The notes beneath the pieces are model-generated. The model worked only from the letters and a program-made list of their open reading frames with translations, did no database searches and was not told where the DNA came from. Below are positions 41,559-52,681 of a stretch of 64,000 nt of DNA, piece by piece. The position numbers were made by a program, and so were the translations under genes. The DNA is from Emiliania huxleyi CCMP1516 (Eukaryota; Haptophyta; Isochrysidales; Noelaerhabdaceae), in contig NW_005197273.1 in NCBI RefSeq assembly GCF_000372725.1, positions 422,434 to 486,433 on the forward strand. Direction: 5' to 3'. The first letter of the stretch is position 1, and every line of letters begins with the position of its first letter.

Positions 41559-42700
41559 ATGCCGAGTCTCAAGCAGACCACACTCTCCTTCGACCGCCGG
41601 CCATCGAGCGCGACGCCGCCGGCTAAGCGGCCTCGCCCAGACCCGGCGCAAACAACCGGCGCCTCCTCTCGCGCGAGCGCTCCCGCGCAGTGCTCTGCTG
41701 CAAAGCCGCCGCCGCTACTACCGCCACCGCCACCGCCCGTCGCGACAGCGGCGCCCGCGGCTGAGCCACAGGCGGCGTCCGGCGCGCTCGCGGCGGGAGA
41801 GGCGGCCGAGGTCCGCGAGGTGAGCGGGCGCAGCTTCTCTCTCAAGGTGTGGGGTGACGGCGCTGCGGCGGCCGGATGCTGGTCGCCGGCGGGTGTTCCA
41901 GCAGCTACTGGGGTGGGCGCCGGCGACGAGCGAGGCGGGGAGGATTGCGTCAGCCAGCCTGCTATCTTCGACGCCGCGTCCGCGGCGGCGGAGGCGGAGG
42001 TGGAAACAGAGGCGGAGCCGGAGCCGGAGCTGGCAGCGGAGGCACTGGTGGCGGCGGTCGGGGCGGCGGAGGGGGAGGGAGTGGCGGAGGCGGAGGTGGC
42101 GAGTCCTCCTGCAGCTGCGCGCGAGGCAACGCCCGCGGCGGCGGCGCCGGCGGCGGAGGGCGAGGCGGCGGAGGGCGAGGCGGCGGAGGGCGAGGCGGAG
42201 GAGGGCGAGGCGGAGGGGGGCGAGGTGGCGCGGAGTCAGCCCGAGGCGGCGGCAGCTGCGTCGGAGACGGCGGTGCTGGAGGCGGAGGTGTCGGGGCTGA
42301 GCGAGTACGAGAAGGAGCGGCTGCGGAATATCGAGGAGAACCAGCGCATCCTCGCCTCGCTCGGCCTGGCCGAGCCTCTCGTGCAGCGGCCAAAGCCGAA
42401 GCCTCCCCGCCGCCGCCGCGCGCTGCCACCGCCGCCCCCGCCGCGCAGCACGCGCTCGCTTCGGAGCAGCGGCGCGCGTGGCGGCGCGGCGGGGGCGGCG
42501 GGGGCGGCGAGGGTGGCGGCCGGGGGCGAGGGCGTCGGAGGCGGGGGCGGAGGGAAGGGGCAGGAGGAGGCGGAGCAGGAGGCGGAGCAGGAGGCGGAGG
42601 AGGAGGTTGCGTATGACGACTCGGCGGTGCTGCAGTATGTTGTCGAGGGTCACCAGGGGGCCTCCTCCTCCTACGCCTCGCCCTCCTCCTCCTCCTCCTC

Positions 42701-42740
<40 letters not shown>

Positions 42741-43328
42741 TCCTCCTCCTCCTCCTCGCCGCCGCCGCCGCCTTCCGACACGCCGCTGCTCGGCTGGAGC
42801 GAGTCGGCGGTGCAGCAAGTCGCCCTGCCCGAGAGGGTCTACAGCGCGGACTACGCGCAGCGCGGCCAGCTGCTCGCTGCGGCGGGAGGCGGCGGCATGG
42901 TGACCGTGCTCGGGATGCCAGGGCAGGCTGGCGGCGAGTGCGCAGAGCTGCTATCCTTCAAAGGCCACAAGGGCTGGGTCGGGAACGTCCAATTCGCAGG
43001 CGACCAGCGGCTGCTCAGCGCCGCAAACGACGGGCAGCTGGTGCTGTGGGACCTCTCCAAGGCGCGCGGCGGGCGGCCTCGGCTGATCTCGCAGCTGGAG
43101 CCGCAGAGCGGTGGCATCTTTGCGATGCACGAGGCGGGCGGGAGGGTGCTGACAGCCTCCAAAGACGGCACCGTCGCGCTCAGCATGCTGGCGGACGACT
43201 GCCTCCGCCCGGGGGCCTCGTGGGACGAGCTGCACAGCGGCGTCATCAAGTCAGTCTGCTGGCGCGACGGCAACGTCTTCGCCTCCGCAGGCCGCGGAGG
43301 CAATCTGCGGGTGGTGGACGTGCGGGCG

Positions 43329-43361
<33 letters not shown>

Positions 43362-43781
43362 GGAGGCGCGCTAGATATCGAGGGCGCGCACGACCGCGAC
43401 GCCATCTGCGTGCGGTGGCAGCCGCGAGCGGGCGACCCGTCGGCAGGGCTCCTCCTCTCGGCTGGCTACGACCTGCAGATCAAGCTGTGGGACGCTCGCG
43501 CGCCGTCGCGGCCGCTGCACACCTTGCAGGGACACGTGGCACCCCGGGTGGCGAGGCAGAAGGGGATCTTCCAGCCGCAGTTCTGTGCGGGCGGGCGGTA
43601 CGTCGTCGCCTCGGGCGAGGGCAGCGAGGCCCTCTCCCTCTACAGCGCCGAGAGCGGCGCCACGCTCAGCCGGGGCAGAATCGGGTGTACCGCATCCACG
43701 CTCTCCTGGTGCGAGTCGCGCCGGCAGCTCGGCGTCGCGACCGGGAAGACCCTCCGCTTCTTCGAGCCGCGCCTCGCGTAG
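41559..43781 (+). CDS. WDR76/CMR1-like WD40 protein
   Basis: One intronless frame of 740 residues. The N-terminus MPSLKQTTLSFDRRP holds a near PIP-box (QxxLSF). A low-complexity Ala/Glu/Pro region follows, then SEYEKERLRNIEENQRILASLGL (residues ~246-268) and a Pro/Arg-rich stretch, the signature that precedes the propeller in WDR76/CMR1 proteins. The seven-blade WD40 part runs from about 415 to the end (SFKGHKGWVGNVQFAGDQRL, SAANDGQLVLWDLSKARGG, GGIFAMHEAGGRVLTASKDG, SAGYDLQIKLWDARAPSRPL). LWDAR is a WDxR motif, as in CUL4-DDB1 substrate receptors. The family acts in DNA-damage response and chromatin. Poly-Gly, poly-Ser and poly-Ala runs are coded by trinucleotide repeats. Confidence 0.85.
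42680..42775 (+). repeat. coding trinucleotide repeats (TCC/GCC)n
   Basis: Ser and Ala homopolymers at about residues 373-405 of the WDR76-like protein are written as (TCC)n, (GCC)n, (TCC)n and (GCC)n. Confidence 0.9.
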
Positions 43782-44290
43782 GGAGGGGGAGGAGGAGGCG
43801 GAGGGTGGGGGGGGGGGGGGGGGGGGAATCCTTAGGGTTCTTGCACACACATTCCGGCTGCGTTCTCTCCGCAGTGTGAGTGTCCTCTTGTGGCCTAACT
43901 CGGCTACTGCCGCCGCTGCGGCGTAGAAAACTATTACAGCGCATTCGTTCAAAGTAAACAGACAACATCACCCTTTCGACCTACCTTAGTACCTATCAAC
44001 GCACACACGAGTCACGACTCTGACTCACTGTACTCAGAACTCACGAGAGCAGGCCCTGCTAGCTCTGCCTCTGGCCTCTGCCTATCTGGGCGAAGCCCGA
44101 CGAACACCACGTACCGTCTAAATCGCTACAGCTGACCATTTGGATTGGCAAACGAGAAGGCCATGAGACCGGAGATCGAGGGGAGGTTACAAAGCGCAAC
44201 TGCACGCGGCACGAGAGCAAGTGAATCACAGCTGTGTTGGCGGTTGGTGCGTAATCCCACTCGCGGCTGAATGGGCGCTCGTGCCAATCT
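43782..44290. other. 3' flank and intergenic
   Basis: A G-rich run at 43805-43828 follows the stop. No gene supported. Confidence 0.5.
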
Positions 44291-44680
44291 CTAGCGCCGG
44301 CTCAGCGCTAGAGACTCGCAATGGCCGTGGCCCGGGACCTGCCGGCAGAAGAGCTGGGCTGGCGGTGTGTTCTCGCGATGCTCAAAGATGGTCGCTAGCT
44401 GGTCCAAGCGGCTCCGCGCAAGCTGCTGCTGCCGACGCAGCAGAAGCCAGTGCTTTTGGGCCAGCAACATGGAGGGGCCAGCGGCCGAGGTGGGCGCGCG
44501 GTGTTCGCCGGCCGAGGGTTTGCGGCGGTAAGATTTGGTGTGACGCTGTTCCTCGTCCATGATGAACACGGGCTGCTCCATGGCCCTTCGGGGCCACGCG
44601 GTGGGTAGTCTCCAAGTTTCCTCGGCGGTCGGGAATGTTCGGGGGCGTAAGTCGTAAAACGGGATCGAATCCCATTCCAA
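44291..44680 (-). CDS. hypothetical small protein, 129 codons
   Basis: From ATG 44680 (minus): MEWDSIPFYDLRPRTFPTAE, then EQPVFIMDEEQRHTKSYRRK and LLAQKHWLLLRRQQQLARSR. Amino-acid use is balanced, unlike neighbouring chance frames. No known family. A 27-bp tandem duplication (GGGAGGGGCGCGGCCGGGGC) lies just upstream at 44698-44753. Confidence 0.35.
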   Translation of the reverse strand: MEWDSIPFYDLRPRTFPTAEETWRLPTAWPRRAMEQPVFIMDEEQRHTKSYRRKPSAGEHRAPTSAAGPSMLLAQKHWLLLRRQQQLARSRLDQLATIFEHRENTPPAQLFCRQVPGHGHCESLALSRR

Positions 44681-44697
44681 ATCGCGGAGCGCGTTCG

Positions 44698-44753
44698 GAG
44701 GGAGGGGCGCGGCCGGGGCGGCCGTTCGAGGGAGGGGCGCGGCCGGGGCGGCC
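44698..44753 (+). repeat. tandem duplication GGAGGGGCGCGGCCGGGGCG
   Basis: Two near-identical units of about 28 bases in direct tandem. Confidence 0.9.
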
Positions 44754-46107
44754 TAGTAGCTAGTTGTTTTGCCCTCGAAAAAAAGGCCCGCGAACGAACG
44801 ATCAGGTGTGCGCCCCTGGCTGGGCGGCGGCGGGGGGGGGGGGGGGGGGTCGAACGAAGGTGGAGACAGCGGTGTTCCAGGAAGTGTCTCTCTCTCCTCG
44901 GCGCAGAGTCGCTGCTGCGCTAGCTCGCTCACCATCGCCACCCCCCAGGAGCTGAAAGTGCACACATCGCAAGGCGCGACGCGCGAGACACAACATCTGT
45001 CATCTCTGCTCTCAGGCCAACAAAGACACACACGAAGCCGAGGGAGCTGCTGTGCCAGTGTGCTGAGAGAGGCCTGCATTTTCCAGCACCGGGTATATGG
45101 GCTCTTACGAACATACCCGAAGGTGAACTGCTGACGAAGTTTTCCTATTTTAAAATTCCTTGCACGCGGCACTTCTCCTTTCTTTCACTGTTGCTCTCGG
45201 GCCCAAGTGCCAAGACTCCTAACCACTTCCCCTGCTCGCCCAGGACCACGAAGCGCCGCCCGCACGCCCATTGACCCCCCAATCGACCCACCTGCTATCC
45301 CTCAATTGCCACCCGCCAGATGTACTGCCCTCGCCCACCCAATACTCTCACCCCCCTGACCCGGACAGTGCAGGTACAGGAAAAGCGGGGAGCGGGGCCC
45401 GATCCAAGGAGCACCCCGTCGGCCCGGGAGGGCTGTGAATTTCGGCGCGGGCGGAAGGCTGCCTGCAGACGCTCAGCCCCCGGCTGAGCTGCCGAATCCT
45501 CCCGGCTAATCCCCTGACCTGCCGCCTGAAACGGGACAACATTACACCACCTCACACACACTCCCCCCTCAGGGCTAAGCAGTGCGCAAGTCCACCCGAA
45601 CTCTAGGCGAGGCATCGACCGCTCCTTTGGAATAGTGCCGTCAGTGGCTGCACTAGACGCCCATTAGATGGCGCGCGGCGCGGGCGGATGACTACGTAGG
45701 GGAGAGAATGCGGAGAGACTAGCTCGCGGGTAGATGTGCTCAGCCAAGGGCAAGGGATGAGGGGAATGTGTCAGTGTGAGGGGTGCACCAACCGCAGAGC
45801 GTCATGTTTTGCCTTTGAAAACTGAACAGTTTTTCCCCCCAGGGCCTCCAGGGCTCGCACCTCAACCTCTCACAGACCAGCGCATAGCGCCATACGACGT
45901 ATTTTCTTCTCATAACAAGGCTGTGAACTCGGGGGACGCAGGGGTCACACCCGACGACCTCGGGAACTAGCCGGGGCAGTCGGAGAAGGGGCAACTCCGT
46001 GCACTGACGGTCGGCCGTCAGAAAACACGCCTCCGTGGCTCGGGTTACACCAATCCTCGCTACCCAACGCGGCCAAAGGATATCCACCTCGAGAACCTCG
46101 AGAGGCT
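44754..46107. other. no supported gene; contains dispersed repeat
   Basis: A G18 run lies at 44833-44850. Minus-strand frames are Cys/Arg-rich and unconvincing. The dispersed repeat copy 2 is at 45841-45922, followed by GAACTCGGGGGACGC. Confidence 0.45.
45841..45922 (+). repeat. dispersed ~80-bp repeat, copy 2
   Basis: Near-identical to 23020-23101: same order GGGCCTCCAGGGCTCGCACC..ACAGACCAGCGCA..GGCTGTG. Confidence 0.85.
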
Positions 46108-46287
46108 GTGAACGCATGTTCTGGGTATAGTTTCCCCATACAGTATCACGATGCACCCTCGCGACCCTCCCGGCGGGGGTTGTGGCGGAGAGCCGGCATG
46201 GGAATCGCCGGCCCCCACCATTTTCACGCACTAAATTTAGACCCAGGCGCCCTCCTCTGGCGCCCTCCTCTGGGGAGCCCACCACAC

Positions 46288-47839
46288 ATGACGATGCACC
46301 CTCGCGACCCTCGCGGCAAGACACAAGGCGTCCACACGGGCATTTCCAAGTCCTCTCCGCTCGAATTCGCCACCGTCGATCCAGCGGAGCTGACAGCGCT
46401 GCCAGAGGACGCGGCGAGGTGCAGACGTGGCGGCCGCCCAGTGCCCTCCATCGTGCATCAGATATGGCTTGGCGGCTGGAAGATGATGTACGCAAAGCTT
46501 CTGTCGGTGATGAGCGTGCACTACCTGCTTCGACCCGAGCGCCATGTCCTGCTGTACGACACGGTGCCGGTGGACGGCAAGGGCGTGGAGTGGCCTGAGT
46601 GGCGATGTGCGTGCCTGCTCGCGCGCTGCGAGCGGACGACCGTGCCTCTCTCCATTGCCGGCCGCGGCTTCGACGACGAGGCGCGCGTGCGGCAGACCTA
46701 CGCCAAGCTGCGGTACGCGAGCGACGCTCTCGGCCGCTGTGCCAACTCGCAACTTGACCTGCTGCGGCTCGAGACGCTGAGTCAGCACGGTGGCTCCGCA
46801 TCGGGCGTGGTGATGCCGCGAACAGCAAGGGCACACCTCCTCCTCTCTGAGCAGGTGGGCTCGTGCTCGATTTGGACGTGGTCGCGATCCGCTCCGCTCG
46901 ACGCTTCCCACCGCTCCTTCATTAATCACAACCAACTATAAAAATCGCAACCAGGTCGTGCTGCGCGCGCTCGACGCTTCCGTCGCTCTTTCATTCATGA
47001 CAAATTGCAATTATCGATTCGCAATCAGGTCGTGCTGCGCTCGCTCGACGCTTACCGCCGCTGCGCCGCCGACGCCGTCGTGGGGTGGGGTCCGCAGCTC
47101 AGCCCGCGCGGAGGGCAGGTTAGCAGCGGCGTCCTCATCGGCCGCCCGGACGCGCACTTCTATGCGAGCTGGCGGAGGCGGCTGCTGCGGGGCTACGATG
47201 CGGGGCGGACCGACTTTGGCCGCTCCTGCGCCCTCGGCATGTGGACGGGCATGGCCAAGGAGAGGGGCGTCTTGATTCACCCTCAAGGATGGGGGCATAG
47301 GCAACGTGTCCACCGAGCTGGCTCTCTCACGGCCGCGCCCTCGTGCACGTGGTGGCGCCCGAGCTTCGTGAGTCGTTCAGTAAGAGCGCACGGTGAACTT
47401 TGACTAGGCCGCGCCTCGTCCACGCGGCGCCCGAGCTCGGCCCGCTACCGCGCTTCGCGTCGCGAGAGCTCTACGACGGGTACTTGGAGCAGGCAGTACT
47501 CCGGAGCATTCTACCTGCTGTGATGCGATGCACATCAGGAGCTAGCTGACGGCGGGCTGAATGATTGACTAGGCTCCGCTCGCGCACTTGAGCGCATTCC
47601 GGCACGGGTGGCGGCTGCGCGACCTGATGGTACACCGCAGCCTCGAGAAGATCGCCGCTCTCGTCCTCGCCGCTGCGAATCGCAGCCTCAGTGACGCCGT
47701 GACGCGTGGCACCGACGCCGGTGGCGGTGCGGCGCCCGAGGCGGCATCACGCACAACTCAGCTACGCGAGTGCGTGCGGACGATGCAGGAAGCGTGTTGG
47801 GCCAGGCCCGGAGGCCGCTGCGGAATATATGGTGCGTGA
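46288..47839 (+). CDS. GT32-like glycosyltransferase, multi-exon
   Basis: From ATG 46288 the first exon runs to 46789 and holds PVPSIVHQIWLGGWKMMYAK, the IPKxIHxIWxG start of OCH1/GT32-type enzymes, and LDLLRLETLSQHG. A tiny exon (46855-46877) supplies GLVLDLD, giving the catalytic DxD after HGG. Exon 47029 on reads VVLRSLDAYRRCAADAVVGW and SSGVLIGRPDAHFYASWRRR. Later exons at 47408-47492 (PRLVHAAPELGPLPRFASRE) and 47573-47839 end the gene. The frame between 47029 and 47331 needs one more correction that I cannot place. Introns 46790-46854 and 46878-47028 and the one at about 47332-47407 start with near copies of the next exon's first bases. GT32 enzymes add hexoses in the Golgi from nucleotide sugars. 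Confidence 0.7.
46955..47055 (+). repeat. intronic copy of the following GT32 exon start
   Basis: GTCGTGCTGCGCGCGCTCGACGCTTCCG (46954) repeats as GTCGTGCTGCGCTCGCTCGACGCTTACC at the exon start 47029. A weaker third copy begins at the donor (46878). Confidence 0.85.
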
Positions 47840-48471
47840 ACGCCGAGAACACATAGTCAAAGAGCGTCTTTTTCAAGGCTAGTGCCATATTTCACTCTGA
47901 CACAGTTTGCCCGTTTTATTTATTTATTTATCACTCTGACACGCTAAAATCTTGAAAACGTCTCCAACGGAGCTCCGTGTTGCTTCCAGCGCCCTCCCCC
48001 GCGCTCCCTGCGGCCATGGCCGATGATCCTAGTATGAGAGGTCATCTGGCTACCGCGAGAGCGACCCAACTCGTCGACATCGCGTCCGATGATGGTGCCT
48101 CAAAGTCAGCCTCCGGAGGCTGTCGTGGGGTCGAGCCGGCAGTACAGTTGTAGCCGTGACATGTGGTTCCACCACCCCTCGTAGGCTTTGCCTCTGACCG
48201 TCACCGTTCCCAGGCTGCCTAATGGGATGGAAAGGAAGGCTCGGCGAGCGTATAGAAGCGTGCTCGACCTCGACGTGGCAGCCTGCACGGCAGCGCTGGC
48301 GGGCGCGATGAGCGTCGTGCCACAGGCGTCGTACTGAGCGCGTCGAGACCGTGTCCTGATGTGATCTGCACGGGTGAGTCACGTCGGCGTCAAAGGAGCG
48401 ACGTGCGACCTGTCAGAGCTTGATCTCCGATCTCAGCAGCGTCGAGTCGTCTCCGGCGGCGACAATTTGGT
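47840..48471. other. intergenic
   Basis: TTTATTTATTTATCAC at 47915-47935 is AT-rich; short frames only. No gene supported. Confidence 0.5.
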
Positions 48472-48603
48472 ACCTCCCCAGGACGCGCAGAGGCAGCTGC
48501 GACCCCGCCGAGTGGACGGGGGCACTCCGCGCCACCTGCCGAGTACCCCCGTCCACTCGGCGGGGTCACTGCTGCCTCTGGAAGGCACCGAGAGGTACCA
48601 AAT
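48472..48603. repeat. long imperfect hairpin (arms ~60 bp)
   Basis: TTTGGTACCTCCCCAGGACG..GACCCCGCCGAGTGGACGGG pairs with CCCGTCCACTCGGCGGGGTC..GAGGTACCAAA, with a loop of about 12-16 bases. The inner 27 bp are almost perfect. This is a foldback/MITE-like structure or a structured RNA. Confidence 0.85.
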
Positions 48604-48824
48604 GGCGCAAATGACCAAAATCAAGATTGTGTAACGCGGGCTGTGCCACAGTGAAATGGAACTAGCCACAAATGGAACTAGCCACAAAGAAATAAAACTT
48701 GGCGAGAGAAGAAACTCAAATGTGAGACAGAGGGTCACGCGGGACAGGAGTAAAGTGCCAAGGGGGCACCACAGAGAGCAGTTACTATCTCCGCATTCCG
48801 TATCGGTGTCGTGCGTGCGGCCAG

Positions 48825-49625
48825 TCAGGTACGGCTTGAAGTATAGCCGCATCCATCCGGTATAGCGAGGCGAGCCGTCCCTACGTTCCACCAGAGCTTG
48901 AAGAGATTGGCGAGCGCAATGCCGAGCTCCAGCTCCGTCATCGTCAAGCTGGCCTCCTCCTCATTGAACGCAATGCCCAAGCCGCATCGGTGCCACGCCT
49001 GCTTCGTGCCCACGGCCATTTTCAGCGCGGCCCACTCTCGTAGCATGTCCTTGGTGCATAGCTCCGGGTGGAGCACGACGTCGGAGGGGAGCACGCCGGC
49101 GCACACGCGCTGCCAAAAGGGAAGGGCCGCCGGCGACGCGAGCCACGCGCGGACGGTAGCAGCCCATGCGCGGCACACGAGGGCCAGTTTCGCGAGCTCG
49201 TGCGGCTGGATTGTGAGTGCGCTGACCCCGCCGAGCAAGATCTGGCAGGACGGGTCGTTCAGCAGAGGATCGGCGGCGTTGTGCCCGTTGGCGAGGCGGA
49301 GTGCCCCCTCTAGAGCCCTGCGCTGCGCGATCCTTTTGTTGGTAAGCATGTACCCGATGCCGATGTCATCGCCCGGCTCGAGCTGCTGCAGGAGGTACTG
49401 CACGTCGATGGGGTCGCCCATACTAGCCACGAGCCTGAGGTTGGCCGGCCTCACATTCAGAGCCATCACGTGCGGTGGGTCGGTCTCCACTGCCCAGCGG
49501 ACGGACGCTAGGTTGTAGTCCTGCACCACGGTCCCGACGCGGCCGTTCAGCGTTGCGCGGGAGACCAGGTTAATGAGCTCGACACGCGAGCCTCTCGTAA
49601 AGCCCCCCCCCTCGTTGTGTGCCAT
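48825..49625 (-). CDS. F-box-like protein with N-terminal SH3/KOW-type domain
   Basis: From ATG 49625 (minus, MAHNEGGGFTRGSRVELINL) a single exon of 266 codons. Residues ~10-60 (GRVGTVVQDYNLASVRWAVE, ALNVRPANLRLV) look like a small barrel with the GxxGxVxxY pattern common in algal ubiquitin-related and MYND proteins. The middle is helical (DIGIGYMLTNKRIAQRRALE). Residues ~155-190 (IQPHELAKLALVCRAWAATV, FWQRVCAG) resemble an F-box (L..L..VCR.W......W). Such proteins link substrates to SCF ubiquitin ligases. Substrate unknown. Confidence 0.6.
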   Translation of the reverse strand: MAHNEGGGFTRGSRVELINLVSRATLNGRVGTVVQDYNLASVRWAVETDPPHVMALNVRPANLRLVASMGDPIDVQYLLQQLEPGDDIGIGYMLTNKRIAQRRALEGALRLANGHNAADPLLNDPSCQILLGGVSALTIQPHELAKLALVCRAWAATVRAWLASPAALPFWQRVCAGVLPSDVVLHPELCTKDMLREWAALKMAVGTKQAWHRCGLGIAFNEEEASLTMTELELGIALANLFKLWWNVGTARLAIPDGCGYTSSRT

Positions 49626-49933
49626 CACAAAGAAGCGCACGTGCCAGATCAGTCACAGCGCAGCTGGGGACGCACGCAACAAGGAGTCCAAAGGTTACCC
49701 CGAAAATGAAGATTTTACGAGCGCTTTCTCCCACGAGCACTACAACCCTCCCTTTTCTGCGAGCCCGGAGCCGCTGAGCGCGTCGCACCGCCAACGCCGG
49801 CGCCGGCGCCGCGGCGCGGCGGCGGAGGCACCGGGCGAGGCTGACCAGGCCGTCAGTCCCGTACCTGCGCGCGCCCTACCCCACCTCTGAGGGAGCTCGA
49901 ACCCTTTCGGCATTCTGCCTTGGCCCACGCCGC

Positions 49934-51928
49934 ATGGGCCTTTGGTCGGTCAGACCGCATGAGGTGTACGCTCCGCGGAAGCGGCACCCGCCGACCATCC
50001 TGCCCGCCGAGCAGAAGGGCAATATCCGCTGCGCAGACTTTGAATGTGTCGACTCGCTGGAGGCGCTGACGGTGCTCATGGACCGCGCCGCCGCAGCCGG
50101 GAAGGGCCTGCGCGTGATCGGCTCCGGCTGGAGCTGGAATCCCATCATCGAGGCGGACGGGCGGTCCTCCAACATGGTCTTCACCGGGCCGATGTCCACG
50201 CGCATCGCCTTTGACGTGGCCGGCCTCCGCGCGTCGGTCGCCGCCGGCGCGTCGATCTGCGACTTTGTCTTCAAGGCGGAGGAGGAGGGGCTCGAGGTGG
50301 AGTGGCCTGCGAAGGGCTTCTGCTTCACGCCCTCGGAGAGCCAGACCTTTGGCGGATTCCTCGCCACCAACGTCCATCACTCGCACACGCCGACCGCCTT
50401 CGACTGGGTCGAGGCGGTCGAAGTCGCAGTCTTTGCCGGCGGCGTGGCGGCCGTCGTCACGGCGTCTCGCGAGGTGAGGCCTGACCTGTTCGCATCTGTC
50501 TTTGGCAGCGTCGGCATCACCGGCATCCTCGTCGGGCTGCAGCTGCGCCTTCGGAGGGCGCGGAGGTACGACGTCCGGACGGACCACGGGCGGCTGCGCC
50601 CGCACTCGCTCTTCGGCAGCAGCAGCGTGGCCGAGGTGCTGCTGCAGGTGCTCGAGCCAGACACCATGTGCCAGATCTCGACGTCGGAGGGCGAGTACTG
50701 CGTGCGGGTGGTGCCCGAGGCGGCCGACCCCGCCGCGCCGGCGAGTATGGTGCTGGAGCGGGACGGCGACGGCAAAAACGACGGCGTCTCTTCGCTGCTT
50801 GTGCCAGACTACAACTCGCTGCTGCCCTGCCTGCTCTGCCCGCTCTGCTGCTCTTGCGGCGCCGCCACCCGCCGCGCGTGCAGCTGGTTCGGCCTCGCCA
50901 CGCCCTGCTGCGGGCAGGAGGGGAGCTACCATGGCGACCAGGGCCACTCTCTGGCCCGAGGAGTGGTGCAGTGGCTGTCGGCGAGCCTGCGCAACGACAC
51001 GGTGCTATTCACAGCGATTCACAGCACAAGCCTGCTATTCACAGCTATTCACAGCTCGAGCCTGCGCAACGACGCGGTGCAGCTGGAGAGGGCAGACCAC
51101 GCCTGCGATCCACAGCACAAGCTTTTGCCGGGCGGCTGCATGGGAAGGCGAGAGCTGTGGTCCGGTACTAACTAGGTGCAGCAAGGCAGCTCGCTCTCGC
51201 TCTACCAGGCGCAGTCGTGGGTGTGGGGGCGGATGTACCCCGTCAAGAGAGGCGCCGTGGCCATGACCGGCGCGCCGACAGCCGCACCCTGACGGCGGCG
51301 CTGTGAACAGCGCCTCTGGTACAGCTTAAGGGTGTGAGCAGGCGAGTCGGTGCTGCACTTCGACGGCGGCGACCTCTCTTTCTTTGTGCAGCGCGCCGAC
51401 TACGCCACCTTCGTCGCACTGGTCGCGCCGCTGGTCGAGCAGGCCGCTCGCTAGTGCGCACTGCACGACGCGTGTACCGCGATGTATTCTGGCGGAAGGC
51501 GCCCATGCGTGCACGCGCACAGGGCGTTCTTCACTATAGAATTGGTCATACTCCAGACCATGTCTCTAACTCAACATGCCTCGGGTCGAGCGGAGCATAC
51601 CCGTGCACTACGCCACGCGCCGGATGTGGTGTATTCGGACGCCCCTCCATCTCTTCGTCGAGCAGTCCTGAGCCGACACTGCCTCGGGTCGAGCAGGCGC
51701 CGCCGTTTTGCATCGGCGTGCGGTTTGTTCCGCGCGGCGGCGGGCTGATGGCGCCCAACTGCGACGGCGACGCGATCTGCGTCGAGTTCGGGTACATCAA
51801 GAGTGTGCTCTGGTTCTCGCGCGCGCACGAGACATGGCTGCAGGCGAGGCGCAGTTCAGAACGCAATTAAGAACCACTGTGTGTGTGTAGTAGTATATTG
51901 TAGTAGCAGCAGCAGCAGCAGCAGTAGC

Positions 51929-51961
<33 letters not shown>

Positions 51962-52337
51962 CAGCAGCAGCAGCAGCAGCGGCGGCGGCAGCAGCAGCAG
52001 TGATGAGCAGGCGGGAAGTCGAGATACGCCCGAGAGGACGTCGAGGCGACGTCGAGGTTAGGCGATGCTCGACGAGCTGGAGGAGGCTGGCCTGCGCCTC
52101 TACCGACACCCCGGCAAGGCGAGATATGGTGGGGAGATATGGGGAGATATGGGGAGATATGGGGAGATATGGGGCCACCCCGGCAAGGCGTTGCGTGTGT
52201 GCGGGGGGTGGCTAGGAGGGAGGGGGATGCGGGGACTGCTCACCCACGCGCACTGGGCCTTGCACCTTTGATGCCGTGGGGCTCCTGTCGTCTAGACGTG
52301 GAGTCGCGAGGGTCGCTTGGCCGTTGCCCCACCACCG

Positions 52338-52395
<58 letters not shown>

Positions 52396-52681
52396 AGAAG
52401 CTGATCTGACTTGGCCTTCCTCAGGCGTACCACCCGCACCGCATCTTCCGCGAGGTGCTCTCCGCGGGCCAGCGCGCAGAGCTGCGCCGCCTCCGTGCCG
52501 AGTACGACCCGCACCGAGTCTTTGACGGCGGCAAGCTCAAGTTCGAGGAGCTGTACAGCCTCCGGCCGCCGGGAGAGGAGGTCGCGCTGCCGGCGCCGAG
52601 TTTCGAGGCGCCGTCGCCGCCGCAGCAGCCGAAGGAGGGCGACACCGTCCCGCTGACCTCTGGAGTCCGCGCAATGGTGTG
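49934..52681 (+). CDS. aldonolactone oxidase (L-gulono/D-arabinono-1,4-lactone oxidase-like)
   Basis: From ATG 49934 the first exon encodes a PCMH-type FAD domain: LEALTVLMDRAAAAGKGLRV IGSGWSW, then SESQTFGGFLATNVHHSHTP and VEAVEVAVFAGG, SVGITGILVGLQLRLRRA. Later exons near 51176-51250 (VQQGSSLSLYQAQSWVWGRM), 51344-51450 (SVLHFDGGDLSFFVQRADYA), 51670-51805 (APPFCIGVRFVPRGGGLMAP) and 52425-52681 (YHPHRIFREVLSAGQRAELR, EYDPHRVFDGGKLKFEELY) give the aldonolactone oxidase C-terminus. The intron at about 52110-52424 starts GGCAAG|GCGAG and contains ATGGGGAGAT repeats and the introner-like copy. The family makes ascorbate or related acids. Intermediate splice sites are not all resolved. Confidence 0.7.
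51898..52002 (+). repeat. (CAG)n/(TAG CAG)n microsatellite
   Basis: About 35 triplets of CAG with occasional TAG and CGG, probably in an intron of the oxidase gene. Predicted poly-Ser/Cys/Ala frames are artefacts. Confidence 0.95.
52128..52172 (+). repeat. 10-bp tandem repeat (ATGGGGAGAT)n
   Basis: Four to five units, flanked on both sides by CACCCCGGCAAGGCG (52097 and 52175). Confidence 0.9.
52236..52424 (+). other. introner-like intron end, copy 2
   Basis: CTCACCCACGCGCACTGGGC, TCGTCTAGACGTGGAGTCGC, a (TG)n tract of about 60 bases, TGTGGAGAAG and the acceptor CTCAG|GCGTACC. It matches 523-682 in an unrelated gene. Confidence 0.7.

Noticed and set aside
44630..44700. A GGGATCGAATCCC sequence like a tRNA T-arm
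   Set aside because: No matching acceptor, D or anticodon arms can be drawn around it.
51867..52178. Poly-Ala/Cys and poly-Ser frames on both strands
   Set aside because: Products of the CAG microsatellite in a probable intron.
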